Source: Zygaena filipendulae
Taxonomy: Eukaryota > Arthropoda > Insecta > Lepidoptera > Zygaenidae
Direction of reading: 5' to 3'
Assembly (NCBI GenBank): GCA_907165275.2
Contig: OU015672.1
Location: 3,268,501-3,332,500, forward strand
DNA: 64,000 nt
Each line of letters opens with the position of its first letter. Positions within the stretch are counted from its first letter, which is position 1. Below, in pieces: positions 1 through 10,099 of the stretch. The position numbers were made by a program, and so were the translations under genes. The notes below the pieces were generated by a model. That model did not search any database, was not told the origin of the DNA, and was given only the letters and a program-made list of their open reading frames with translations.

Positions 1-2485
1 CATTAGGTTTTTGTTCTATTATATTCCAAGTGTTATTCGATTCCAAAGCCTGAATTTCCCTATCGATGGCTTCTTGCCAGTTTTGTGATTCGTTACTCAT
101 CATTGCTTTTTCATATGACTGTGGCTCATCATTTACGTCTGATAGCAAAGCATAAACAATGTCACAATTATAGTACCCATACCTATCAGGTGCCTTTATT
201 GTATTCCTGTCTCGTAGACAGTATGTTTTACTTTTTGGGGGACTTACCTGATCCTGATCCTGACTACCGCAGTTCAGTGTTTGTATTACCTCCTGTTCTG
301 GGATATTACTATTTAATATTGAAGTTTCCTCATCACTTCCTTCATCCGAAATACTAGGTGAAGTTTCATCCTTTTGTTTTATATCTAAGTTTGTTTCTGA
401 CAGGAAAATTACATCTCTAACCGTTTTAACTACATTTTTATTTGCAAAATATACTCTATAACCTTTAATTTCACTTTCATAACCTACAAAAATTCCAAAT
501 TCACTTTTATTATCAAATTTCTTTCTCTTTTCTTTAGGAATATGTACCGAGCAAGATGAACCAAATTTCTTGAAAAAGTTTATATCAAATGTTTTGTTGA
601 ACCATATTTCATAAGGACTTTTATGTTTAATTGGACTTACCCCGCATCTGTTTAATGTGAATACCACGGTGTTGACTGCCTCAGCCCAAAAACGCCTAGA
701 CATATCAGCAATAAGTGTTCTTGCTGCCTCCACAACAGTCCTGTTCTCCCGTTCAGCTCGCCCATTTTGCTGTGGGGTATATGCTACAGTTCTCTGGTGA
801 CAAATACCATGGCTATCTAACAACCTTTTAATATCCCTATTACAAAATTCAAGACCATTATCAGTTCTTAAAGTTTTTATACAATTACCAGTTTGATTCT
901 TTACCATTTTTAATAAATTACCCAAATATATTTTTACCTCATTTTTGTTTTTAAGAAAATAAACAAATTTATAACCTGACATATCATCCTTACACAAAAG
1001 AAAGTACTTAGAACCACCTATGGACTCAACTTCCATGGGACCACATAGATCAGCATGTATAAGTTCACCTACAGTGCCTGCCCTTGACTCACTATTAGTA
1101 TAAGATGTTCTATGTTGTTTGCCAAGTAAACAGTTTTTACATGAAGTTAATTTTGTATCCAAGTATTTAATATTATGACTCTTTAAGTATTCTTTCACAT
1201 ATTGATAGTTTTGATGACAAAATTTATCGTGCCAGTCAGATAAGCTTGATACATAGTTGGCTATGACTGTTTTTGGTCTGAACTTTAATTTATACAATTT
1301 ATTGTTGTGTCTTTCAGCTATAGCTCTTAAATTACCTTTAGAATCCAAAATGTTACATAGATTTTTATTACTTTGCATATTATAACCTTTATCTAAACAT
1401 TTACCAACAGAGAATAAGTTAATTTTAAGTAGAGGAACAAAAAGTACATTACTAATGGTTGTAAAGATCCATGATTGTCCATTCCAGGCTTCTACTTCCA
1501 CAGTGCCTATACCTGAAACTTGTAAAGTGGTGCCGTCACCAATTTTAACCTTTATATCACTTGTTACACTTTCACTGAAACTTGCAAATAGAGAACGGTT
1601 GCAACACATATGCTCACTAGCACCTGAATCCAATAGCCACTCCATGGTCGAGTCTGTCTTGCCAGGAACAACGGAAGCCGCAGACACAAATGCATTGCCA
1701 CTGTCATTGCCGCTGCATGCATTGCCATTGTGTTCGGATTTGTGTTTATATTTGCCGCTCTTATTCCTTCTAAACCAACATTTATCTATAGAATGTCCAA
1801 ATTTCTTGCAATAATTGCATTGCAGTTGTTGTGTTTGTGCATTACTGGTTCTACAAAAGCGGGCAATATGACCTGACCGATGACATTTGAAACACTTCTT
1901 GTCTTGTTTAGCTACTAGAGCATTGGACGTTGGCTCATTTGATTGATGTTGTAATCTTGTTTCCTCCAGGTATAAACGCGCTGTCAGTTCATTGAGGGTT
2001 TGTGATGCTTGGGGCACTGACTCCCATGCAGATAGAAAATAATTGTACTCAGGGGGTAGACTCATTAAAATTTTAGATAGTATCATTTGATCATCAATTT
2101 TCTTTCCCCGTGCTTGGATTTTAGCTTTGAGATCTTCAATTTTAGATAGAAATTCGGCCATAGTACCACTTGAATAAGTAAGGTTATAGAATTCTTGATA
2201 CAAAAGATGTACACTTACATGAGATTCGTGTTCGAAGATTGATATTAACTTTTGCCAAACCTCATATGCAGATTTACATGACAGGATGTGAGGTATTACG
2301 CCTTCTTCCATGCGGTTAACTAGGATTGACATGGCTTTTGAATCTTTCTCTTTGTTAGGATCTGTGACCGGTTTCGAAATTACCTCTTCATACCCCTTCG
2401 ATTTTAGGGTAATTAAAACTTGGAATTTCCACACATTCCAGTTTTCGGTACCACGAAGTTTGATACCTTTTTCTTCCTTGTCCAT
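1..2485 (-). CDS. Copia (Ty1/copia) gag-pol polyprotein, partial
   Basis: Reading from an ATG at 2485 the frame stays open to the left edge, about 828 codons by my reading. Order seen: a gag region; two zinc knuckles of the CX2CX4HX4C type (first near 1880-1910); an aspartic protease with LLDSGASEHMC near 1610-1635; a GAG-pre-integrase segment (WHDKFCH near 1225) with paired cysteines (CKNCLLGKQHR); an integrase core with HADLCGP near 1050, RTDNGLEF near 860 and NGRAEREN near 755, the three acidic residues expected. Reverse transcriptase and RNase H lie beyond the window. The frame was checked at 2485, 1486, 766 and 4 and is continuous. This looks like a young, possibly intact element. The family assignment is firm; activity is inference. 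Confidence 0.93.
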   Translation of the reverse strand, partial: MDKEEKGIKLRGTENWNVWKFQVLITLKSKGYEEVISKPVTDPNKEKDSKAMSILVNRMEEGVIPHILSCKSAYEVWQKLISIFEHESHVSVHLLYQEFYNLTYSSGTMAEFLSKIEDLKAKIQARGKKIDDQMILSKILMSLPPEYNYFLSAWESVPQASQTLNELTARLYLEETRLQHQSNEPTSNALVAKQDKKCFKCHRSGHIARFCRTSNAQTQQLQCNYCKKFGHSIDKCWFRRNKSGKYKHKSEHNGNACSGNDSGNAFVSAASVVPGKTDSTMEWLLDSGASEHMCCNRSLFASFSESVTSDIKVKIGDGTTLQVSGIGTVEVEAWNGQSWIFTTISNVLFVPLLKINLFSVGKCLDKGYNMQSNKNLCNILDSKGNLRAIAERHNNKLYKLKFRPKTVIANYVSSLSDWHDKFCHQNYQYVKEYLKSHNIKYLDTKLTSCKNCLLGKQHRTSYTNSESRAGTVGELIHADLCGPMEVESIGGSKYFLLCKDDMSGYKFVYFLKNKNEVKIYLGNLLKMVKNQTGNCIKTLRTDNGLEFCNRDIKRLLDSHGICHQRTVAYTPQQNGRAERENRTVVEAARTLIADMSRRFWAEAVNTVVFTLNRCGVSPIKHKSPYEIWFNKTFDINFFKKFGSSCSVHIPKEKRKKFDNKSEFGIFVGYESEIKGYRVYFANKNVVKTVRDVIFLSETNLDIKQKDETSPSISDEGSDEETSILNSNIPEQEVIQTLNCGSQDQDQVSPPKSKTYCLRDRNTIKAPDRYGYYNCDIVYALLSDVNDEPQSYEKAMMSNESQNWQEAIDREIQALESNNTWNIIEQKPN

Positions 2486-2604
2486 TTTTTCTTTGTTCTA
2501 ATTCGTTACCACAAAATGGCCGCTGTCCCAAACCGACGCCGAACGAAGTTCGTATTTCTTTATTTCTCGCGAATCTTACACCCAACCTATGAAAATGTTA
2601 TGGC

Positions 2605-2619
2605 GCTGGGCCCATAACC
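2605..2619 (-). other. Copia-type primer binding site
   Basis: On the minus strand the LTR end (AAAGAAAACA) is followed directly by GGTTATGGGCCCAGC. A primer site of this kind, matching an internal part of initiator tRNA-Met, is established for the Drosophila copia lineage. It fixes the inner edge of the LTR at 2620. The 5' untranslated leader 2486-2604 follows. Confidence 0.75.
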
Positions 2620-2805
2620 TGTTTTCTTTCAGGTTGGTTTTAATATTGTAATAAAATATTGATACTGATCGGATGGTTTTTATTTAATTATATTCACACA
2701 AAATTACAGCGTACATGCACTCGTTAAGCTTCAGAGGTAAGAGGGAGAGAATGTTGCCAGTGCACATAGACTAATAACTTTAACGTTTCATTACACTTAT
2801 CAACA
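2620..2805 (-). repeat. 5' LTR of the copia element
   Basis: A 186-bp stretch reading TGTTGATAAG to AAAGAAAACA on the minus strand, so it has TG...CA ends. Its outer end lies inside a transposase reading frame (see 2806-4564) and its inner end abuts the primer binding site. The first five bases outside it, GGAAT at 2806-2810, should be repeated beyond the 3' LTR, which is off the left edge, so the duplication cannot be checked here. Confidence 0.75.
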
Positions 2806-4564
2806 GGAATTCTCTTAATCGCCTTATTACCCTTTCAATATGAATACGCAAGCTGGCGATTATTTTAGTTTGTCGAACTTCACTTTTTGATAACTTTGCA
2901 CCAGCTTTTACACTGGGTGGCCTTAATAGTTTCATGCCCTTCTCATGAAGTATCTGTTCAAGGTGCTTGAAGCCTCTGTTAGCTAAAATGCATGTTCCCT
3001 GCTGTAACCCATCTAGAAAGTTACAGTTTTGTACTATGGTAACATCACTTGTTCTACCCCCGAACCCTTCAGAAATGTAATTAACTAATCCATTAGGAGT
3101 GCAAGATAATAAATACTTATTTCCTTTTTTGTACTCTGACCATGTCAGTGCCTGATGAAGAGCCTTTGATGGTTTTTCTGGAGGGGATATATTATATTCT
3201 AGACAATCGATTATACAGCTGACATTATGATAGTGATGTCTAAATGCAATAGGAAGATTCCTTTTTGTTAATTTTTTGTCTAAGTTTACAATGAATGGTC
3301 TTAAAAAACTACTTATTATTGGTATATTTCCTAAAAATAATTTACTGGCATAAGATAATGACATACCAAAATTATCCTCTAGTTCAGAAAATGTGCTCTA
3401 TCTTTATATTTGTGTGATAATGCATCAACTGAATTAAAAAATAACATTCTTTGGTAATACCAACATACATTAAAGGTTTTTTTTTTTTTCAATTAAACAT
3501 GTAGTATTTTTGAGACACTGCAATTGTTCAATACTCTCATTGCAATTGGTATCTGTGACAATACTATCGGAATCAGTAACCTTTCATGACGATGTAGCTA
3601 CAAAACTGGATAAATGACCGCTTTCAAAACAAGAAATATCACTATCTGATTTTTTTTTTCTAGGACAATATTTCTTTTAATTGCATGATCAACTCCTGAT
3701 TGTGAAGGTTGAAGAAGGCGTCGTTCGAACTTGAAGGGTGAAGTGAAACGAGATATTGTAGTAACTTTGAATGGTGAGGTAGCAATACTAATACTTTTAT
3801 TTTTATATTTTGTTTGCACAGCTTGGCTCCTATAATGCATATTCTTTTTTGTTGTTACTTGAACAGACTTTTCCGAAGTTATAATAGGACCGGTGACAGT
3901 TTCTTTGTCTTGAGTCTTTGGTAACTCTGAAAATACAAACATCCAAAATTATCACTTAAATTTCAATGTGAATATCACGTATGTCATAAGTGCATTATGA
4001 TATTTATGATAAATTATATTTATAACTTTAACATACCTTCAGGCTCAATAATTTTTGGTGGTATATCATCTTCTTGTAAGCTTTCAGCATAGGTTTCAGT
4101 AGCACTTTGACTTTGCAGACATTCTGCAACAAGATCAGCTCGTTGTCGTTTAAGGAACACTTTTCGAGAAGATCCAGCATCAGATAGCCGTCTTTTGCGA
4201 TCCTCTTGACAATGAAATTTAGTTGGCACAGCTGTATCTGCCAAAAGTAACTTCTGACTGAAGCCCATATTGTACATCATGTAGTTCTCTATGTCTTTTT
4301 CCATCTGTAATTCCATAAAATTGCCGATATAACAAATGAAGTAGCTACTATCTAGTATATAATTACGTTATTATAACTTACATCAAAGTGATCTTCACAC
4401 ATAAAAACATTTGTATGCATTAAAATGCTTTTTGGGTCTCTTCGAGCTAAATGTAACCACATCTTTCGCCTTTTAGTATTCGTTGGAACAGAAACAAACA
4501 GTTTGTTTGGAGTTTTTATAGACGTATTTGTACACTGTGGCACTACACACCATTTATACACCAT
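2806..4564 (-). pseudogene. THAP-domain DDE_Tnp_4 transposase, broken (IS4EU/ISL2EU-like)
   Basis: Exon 1 (4564-4382) encodes a THAP zinc finger (C..C near WCVVPQC, then CEDHF). Exon 2 (4304-4037) and exon 3 (from 3926) follow with good GT/AG borders. The last part (about 3364-2806) is a DDE_Tnp_4 catalytic region: IIDCLEY with the first Asp, the LTWSEYKK and SEGFGGR blocks, and HIERVIRR with the Glu. The middle is frameshifted at a run of A near 3645 and crosses stops near 3590 and 3385. The usual second catalytic Asp (ADRGF in this family, from general knowledge) reads ANRGF, so the enzyme would be dead. The 3' end is cut off by the copia LTR; the last eight residues of the open frame are LTR sequence. 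Confidence 0.8.
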
Positions 4565-4599
4565 TGTAGACAATAAATTTGAAGGAGAATGATAAAATC

Positions 4600-5830
4600 C
4601 AATTTGTTTGGGATTTTTTAGACTCGTTTGACTCGTTTACCCCACTGTTTACTCGTGTGTGACGTCACACGTGTCATGTGACCAGCGCCATTACAGAAAC
4701 ATCGTTTTTGGCGCTGTTTGGAAAATTTAAACTTTAACATGAATTTTTATTGTCAATACAGTTTCATTTCCCAGAAATATTAATGTAGTATGCTCATTAG
4801 GTATTATAGAACATTTTAAAACAATTTAAAAAATTTGTAAAATAGCCTATTGGTCCCTTACCTTTTTCTTCTGGTTATAGATACTACCTTACAGCCATAG
4901 ACAGATTCACCAGTTGGGCCTCCGGCTGACATCATAGCATAGACTAACGTCAGAGCCTTCGTGTCCGGTTGGGTAGCCCGCTTTGGTTGCCCCCACCGAA
5001 CCACCACAGACCGAGGACGAGTTAAGTCGTCACTGTTCCGGAGCATCGCCAACCTGCTCAACAACATCTAACCACAGTGCCACGAGATCGGTGAGAGGTT
5101 ACACCGTTGATTCATCGGATTTTGATCTGATATCTAAAATAAAATAAAATTACAGTAGCTAGTAGTATTTATTTATGTACTGTAGCGTGTGACGTTCAAA
5201 GACCTGCGCGTTATACTTGTGGCATAATGCCACGACGCTATGTTTAATCTAATTGTTGGCTAAATACTTCCGTTTCCGCCCTCTCGCTTCGGTAGCGTTC
5301 GGGATTTTACGTGAGTGTCCGAGTGAGCGACAGACAGTCGAGTCGCACGTGCCTAGCTCGCTTGATCACAGCCACTATGTAACTTGTGCAATTTCTGTGT
5401 TACTTAATTGTATTACAAACACTTTTTGCTACTTTGCATAAACTTATAATAGTACATTGTTATCCTAGGGGTGAAAGTAAGTCTTTCTCCCGAGGATAAC
5501 ACTGTGCTTTTCATTACGAATGCAAAGAAAGTCAAAATAAAAATAGGAATTAGCTAAAGAAAAAATGAATGAATTTTATTTTACATAAATCAGCCATTAG
5601 GTGTGCTACTGGCCAGTTTGCCCCCTATGACATAAAAAATAACTTGAGTTTCTGCCGTATCCAGCTGTCAGTTGAAAGCGATTCTCCCTAGGGCTGAAAA
5701 GTGTTACTTTCAACCCGCTTCTCAGGCAACTTCAGGCCTACTTTCCTAGTATAAGTAATGAAAAATAAATTCCATCATTGGATTTAACAATAACCGTGGT
5801 CACAGCTGACAAAAACTTTTTGTTTTCTAG
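4600..5830. other. No gene recognised; promoter-like upstream DNA
   Basis: Upstream of the THAP exon lies a GTGTGACGTCACAC palindrome (about 4658-4671) and a TATA-poor AT-rich stretch. A minus-strand open frame at 4858-5067 has no recognisable domain. Snippets around 5460-5510, 5685-5740 and 6470-6530 share a rough pattern of gtgaaag/ctttcaccc with cccgagg or cctaggg and may be pieces of one degraded repeat, but I could not align them convincingly. Confidence 0.3.
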
Positions 5831-6063
5831 GTATGCGTCGTATAGTCGCTGAATATCTCAGGACCTGTGCAACCTGTCAGAGATACAAGCCTGCGAATAC
5901 TAAGCCATTTGGTCTCCTTCAAGTGCCGATCTCTCTTCCACAAGGAGAGCAGGGGATATTGCTTGTAGAAAATTTCTTGGATAATTTAGTTTCAGTCCGA
6001 GATAGAATGGAACAGCAGCAAGACAAGCGAAAAGAGTATGCTGACAAGTCAAGGAAGTTTTGA
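5831..6063 (+). pseudogene. Ty3/gypsy integrase scrap (zinc finger plus C-terminal piece)
   Basis: The 76-codon frame begins with an integrase HHCC-type zinc finger half, YLRTCATCQRYKPAN followed by FGLLQVP, then jumps to NLVSVRDRMEQQQDKRKEYA, which in gypsy integrases lies well downstream of the catalytic core. The whole DDE core between them is deleted. After the stop at 6061 the sequence continues in another frame as a GD-containing tail (EVGD), so there is also a frameshift. It is a dead fragment with no LTR seen beside it. Confidence 0.7.
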
Positions 6064-6700
6064 GGTTGGTGATCAGTAATGGTATATCAGGACGGGGTTT
6101 TAAGAATATATTTACTTGTCATTTAAGATTGATTACATAAAAAAGTTTAAGATTATATCATACACAAAATATTATGGTCTATATTTTGTACCACTAGTCC
6201 GTATTAAAATACCTAGTGGTCCGTATTAAGTTACCTCTTTTGTAATATCTAAGTACGTCATATTGTATAAAACCAAAAATATTGTTTGAGAATTTATTTT
6301 TATTGCAATTTTGGCATAGGATGTAATTACTAGACAGTTTTTCGTCTGATAGACGTTAATTACACTTGTTTAACTTCAAAGTTCTGCGTTTCATTTCATT
6401 AAATCCATAAGGTAGTCCTTATTTAAGGAACTTACTCTACATATTCACAGATTTTAGTAGCCTTGCTTTATGCGAAAGGCTCTTACCAAACGCCGGTAGG
6501 AGAGAATGGTTTTCACCCCGCTTCCCAAGTCAGAGTAAATAAAAGCATCAAAGAGGCACTCAATAAGCCAGAAGTGCTTAATAAACACGTAACGTTCCTA
6601 TAGATAGATAGAGAATAAAAACTCGGTGAGAAAATAAGTTTCAGTAGTTGTACATCGTGTTTTACTTCCCTTGAAAAATTTACAATATGACCTTTTTATT
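6061..6700. other. No gene recognised
   Basis: AT-rich DNA. A 14-bp phrase (agtccgtattaaa and gtggtccgtattaag, about 6197-6232) occurs twice close together. Nothing coding was identified. Confidence 0.3.
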
Positions 6701-6703
6701 TCA

Positions 6704-6840
6704 GTTTCTACATAACTACAAAGATGCCCGGCGCTCTTGCATGTATAGATGGCACTCATGTTGCTATAGTGAAGCCCAAAGATCATGAAAAGCGCTTCAT
6801 CAATAGAAAGGGATCATTCCCTGAATGTTTTAATAGTAAG
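6704..6840 (+). pseudogene. PIF/Harbinger transposase exon with first catalytic Asp
   Basis: After a tttatttcag acceptor, the frame reads MPGALACIDGTHVAIVKP from 6724, the hallmark of the first Asp block in PIF/Harbinger (HARBI1-like) nucleases, followed by FINRKG and a gtaag donor-like sequence near 6836. The next exons, with the second Asp and the Glu, are absent nearby. The mariner scrap 700 bp on is unrelated. Relic of one exon. Confidence 0.75.
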
Positions 6841-6849
6841 AATAATTAA

Positions 6850-7560
6850 TTATTCATAAACGACAGTATTAAATTGAATTTTGAATTGATAAATAGAAAC
6901 AATTCATGTAATACATACATACATTAGATATTCGTAGTTAGAAAAAGATGGGCAATGCTCGAATGACTTTTTAGCGGGAATTGGAATGTCTTCCACTTGA
7001 CTGCTCCCTAGTTGATTGAATTTTTCACAGCGTTAATCTTAACTACGTTTTAATTTACTTCACTGTTCCCCGGTGGTTTCTCCAATGTGAATATCGAGAT
7101 TCCCTCGGGAAATCAAAAAGTATCCTAAGACGCTCAGGAGTAATGTAGCTTCCTACCGGTGAAAGAATTTATAAAGTAGGTTACACTGTACTTCGTTCTA
7201 AAAATTTATATTTATTAATTACAGAAATCACAGCTTGAAAACACAAAATCCAATATAATAAGTCTGGTACCTGTAAGTCCTGAACAACAAGCAAACTCTA
7301 ATAGACACAATATTTAGTACATCTAGGTTCTACTATCCAATGTATCAGAATATCAATACACGTGATATCTCATTATATTCCTTCTTCTTTTCAAACCCCT
7401 CCCTCCTTTTCGAGCCTCACGTCATTAATGGATTAATTATTCATTCAAGTATGATTTTATTTTTAGATTGTGATATTTAAGTATCATGGCAGTGGGCTCC
7501 AGTTATATTGGATCTACCCATCATAGCAAAGTTTGGGAGCGCAATTCGTTAAAAGGTTAG
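6850..7560. other. No gene recognised
   Basis: AT-rich DNA without an open frame I can assign. Near 7500 a phrase resembling the pre-terminal part of a mariner transposase may begin, but stops make this uncertain. Confidence 0.25.
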
Positions 7561-7567
7561 TTACATT

Positions 7568-7681
7568 GACCACCACATTTTAGATATCCCTAAGGAAGAA
7601 TGGGCCCATTGCTTTTCTCAGTGGTTCCATCAAATACGACGATGTGTTGAGAGGAACGGAGATTACTTCGAAAAACAATAA
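7568..7681 (+). pseudogene. mariner-type transposase C-terminus
   Basis: The frame reads LDIPKEEWAHCFSQWFHQIR, then RRCVERNGDYFEKQ and a TAA at 7679. The pattern of a tryptophan-rich helix, then an Arg-Cys-(hydrophobic) stretch and YFE near the stop is typical of mariner family transposase ends. The catalytic D,D34D part is not preserved upstream. A short AT-rich tail follows. Only the last 37 or so residues remain. Confidence 0.55.
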
Positions 7682-7999
7682 AATTATTGGCAACTTTCTA
7701 CATTAAGCCGTTTGTCATTTCCTAAATATTTTCAGTGTTACCTAGGTACGACTAGTTTTGGATAGAGTTAAAAAAATTCAGTTTAGACTGTAACTTTGAA
7801 AAACTTAAGGATGGGTTAGTAAGAGATCAATAATTATTATGGGTATAAAGGACAACAGATTAAAAGAAAGTTTAATAAAAATCACTAACCTAACATTAGA
7901 AAAATATATATCATCATGTAGAGTAGAGCAGAAACACTAAAAACGCAGATAGAGAAGCTAAAAATCATAATATTGAAGTGATAGCAAAAGTTAACATTT

Positions 8000-8245
8000 G
8001 GTCTAGTTACTAGTACAAGAAGTAAGCAAAAACCTAGCGGCCAGAGCAGTTCAGGAACTAGTTTGATTAATATAAGGAAAGAAAGACCTAATGATCCTAG
8101 TTCAAGTAACGTGTCGAAGCCAAAACAGAAGGTATGTGGGAAGTGCGGCAATACACATCCATATGCACAATGCCCTGCCTTCAACAAAAAATGTGAAAAT
8201 ACAACCATTTTGCAGCTCAGTGTTATTATAATGTGGTTTAGGTGA
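8000..8245 (+). pseudogene. gypsy-like gag zinc-knuckle fragment
   Basis: An open frame with a Ser/Lys-rich stretch followed by VCGKCGNTHPYAQCPAFNKK, a zinc knuckle like those of gypsy gag proteins that precede the protease. The second knuckle expected after it is lost: the frame runs into ENTTILQLSV and stops at 8243, which suggests a frameshift. No protease or reverse transcriptase follows. Short isolated relic. Confidence 0.5.
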
Positions 8246-8434
8246 TCAAAACAGTGATGGGAGTTAGTAATCATTTAAGATTGGCATATTGAATGCAGTA
8301 GATACAATAAAATAGAGAATGGCAAATGAAGCTTAAAATAACAGGTCAAGATATATCGAACACCCCCAAGGAAGCTTACAGCTTAGCTTATACTAATTTG
8401 GAGCCCTGCCACGAAGGCAAACCACAGTGTTAAC

Positions 8435-8875
8435 ATGAATCCGCAAGACAATAAAGAGTCTGAGGTCCCGGCTTCAAAGCCGCCCCAACGCCGTCAAAAG
8501 ACTAAGGTCTTTAAGAAGGTTTCAAAGGAATCGGAGAACGCAGTTGCACCTCCCCTACCCCCGAGAGATCCGAATGCGACTGGGCCACGACCCACACGAC
8601 TCGCTGTCGACCAACGAAGCTAAAGAACGAGCCGATGTTTAGTGATATGGACACGATGGACTTTCCAGGTGTTGCACCATACAGGAGAGTGAATGAATTC
8701 GTTATCACGACGGAAGGTTTTATTCCCTTATGTGAGAAAAGAATACGACGTCATCGCTAAGAATCAGCCGTACTTCGCAAAGCTAGTGCCGGAATCGACA
8801 TGGGTATACTATTGCGTCATGGGCTTATATGCCCGATTCGTTAACATACGACAGGAAGATGGAGACTACATATGA
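8435..8875 (+). pseudogene. Unrecognised basic-start protein, frameshifted
   Basis: An ATG at 8435 opens a Lys/Pro-rich frame (KPPQRRQKTKVFKKVSK) to 8623. A second stretch in another frame, from the MFSDMDTMDFPG start near 8637 and then the 8693-8875 frame with VPESTWVYYCVMGLYARFV, seems to continue it after one or two frameshifts. It resembles an accessory or gag-like ORF of a retroelement, since a LINE endonuclease piece follows 60 bp later on the same strand, but I do not recognise the family. Confidence 0.35.
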
Positions 8876-8935
8876 AGAGAACTCCTTTTCCAACCAGGTT
8901 CTATCGGGTAACCATATGTTACCCGATACTTTTTG

Positions 8936-9202
8936 GATTACTGGGTCTTGTCCGAATGTTGGTTGAGTGTAGCAGTTAATCTTCCTAAATTAAATGGTTA
9001 CTCAGTTCACCGGACAAATAACACAACTAACCAAAATGATGGCGTGGTTTTATACATAAAGAATCATCACCTATCTTGTTACGTAACTGAACCATCGTTT
9101 ATGGCTGGTAACTGTGTTGTATGCAAAATTGGTAATCAATGTGCTATTGTGGCTATTTATAGGTCACTTTCATATAAAAATACTACATGTAGAAACATGT
9201 AA
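8936..9202 (+). pseudogene. LINE apurinic-type endonuclease fragment
   Basis: The frame reads LSECWLS, then LNGYSVHRTNN, GVVLYIKNHHLSC and AIVAIYRS. This order (a Glu after LS, then a GYS block, then GGV-like VLYIK, then a Y-R/P-P-like block) matches the N-terminal half of endonuclease domains in jockey/CR1-like non-LTR retrotransposons. The C-terminal half of the endonuclease and the reverse transcriptase are missing; the frame ends at 9200. Relic. Confidence 0.6.
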
Positions 9203-9440
9203 CGCACATTACGCAGTTTAATACTAGTGTATGCGGTGTCCGCGATGGTCACTGGTCAGTGCATTTCTTTCTTAACACGGAAATAAACTGCGAGTCTGCG
9301 TCAGATTATTGCGCCCGCAATAATTGTTTGTGTACGTGAATCACGAGATTTAGTTGCATTTGCTGTTTTAACGTGAATTTAGTTTTTTTTTATATCGTGT
9401 TGATATTATATTTTACTATCTAAAGAAAATAAGTAGTGTT

Positions 9441-9531
9441 ATGGCATCGAAACAAGATCGTACTCTGAAAAACCCTCGAGTAAGAAGAATGTTGTTGATG
9501 ATTGACGATACTGATGATCAGGTTGCAACAA
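9441..9531 (+). CDS. Possible first coding exon, unknown gene
   Basis: ATG at 9441 opens about 30 codons (MASKQDRTLKNPRVRR, then an acidic DDTDDQ stretch) ending at a clear GTAAGT donor at 9532. The upstream 200 bp is GC-richer with short repeats, as a promoter might be. No continuing exon was found before the Helitron relic at 9872. It could be the start of a transposon accessory gene or of a host gene. The product is unknown. Confidence 0.25.
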
Positions 9532-9679
9532 GTAAGTATCAAAGTATTATGTAATTATATTAACATTGTAAGTATTTAGTTTATAATTATGTACATTCGT
9601 TGGCATAAGAAGCGGTATTAATTTTGATTAAAGGATAGATAGGAATCTATTATATTTCAATGAACATTTTAGGCCACTG

Positions 9680-9830
9680 GCTCAGCGATTTAACTGCTGC
9701 CCTGCGTGTTGCGTGTTCGAATCTCGCACACAGCAAGATTGCAGAAAGCAGTCTGTTGTACTAGCCATGTGTACTACTTTGTGTAAGAGGTTTCGGGTTC
9801 AATTCCCGGGTCGGATAACACAATATTAGA
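9680..9830 (+). repeat. tRNA-like, SINE-type sequence
   Basis: Two phrases resemble the pol III B box: GTTCGAATCTC near 9714 and GGGTTCAATTCCCGGGTCGG near 9797. The surrounding sequence does not fold as a complete tRNA by eye. It fits a tRNA-derived SINE, and similar phrases are common in lepidopteran genomes (general knowledge). Boundaries are approximate. Confidence 0.35.
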
Positions 9831-9871
9831 CTTTTTGAAAAAATCTCAGTATTTGCCCGAAGTCAGGAATT

Positions 9872-10048
9872 GTACTTGATTTTTTGTTTGTTTGTTACAA
9901 TTTAACTCAAAAACTACTGGACCGATTTCAAAAATTCTTTCAGTATTAGAAAGCTACATTATCCCTGAGTAACGTAGGTTAAAGTTTTATCCGGAATTCT
10001 CGCGGAAACTCCGAAATTAACGCGGGTGAAACCACGGGGAACAGCTAG
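9872..10048 (+). mobile_element. Helitron-type 3' end
   Basis: The sequence runs from aaaaactactggaccgattt through accacggggaacagctag and ends with CTAG directly before T. A CTRR end followed by T is the rule for Helitrons, and GCGGGTGAAACCACGGGG can form a small stem near the end. The same end recurs at 42371 on the minus strand. A shorter copy of its start (tttgtttgttatgatttaac) begins again at 10080. No Rep/helicase gene is present, so these are non-autonomous relics. Confidence 0.6.
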
Positions 10049-10099
10049 TAATTATTATAAAGGGGAAAAATTTGATTTTTTGTTTGTTATGATTTAACT

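Noticed and set aside
9700..9830. A true tRNA gene
   Set aside because: B-box-like phrases are present but I could not fold an acceptor stem, anticodon arm and T arm together; SINE remnant is more likely.
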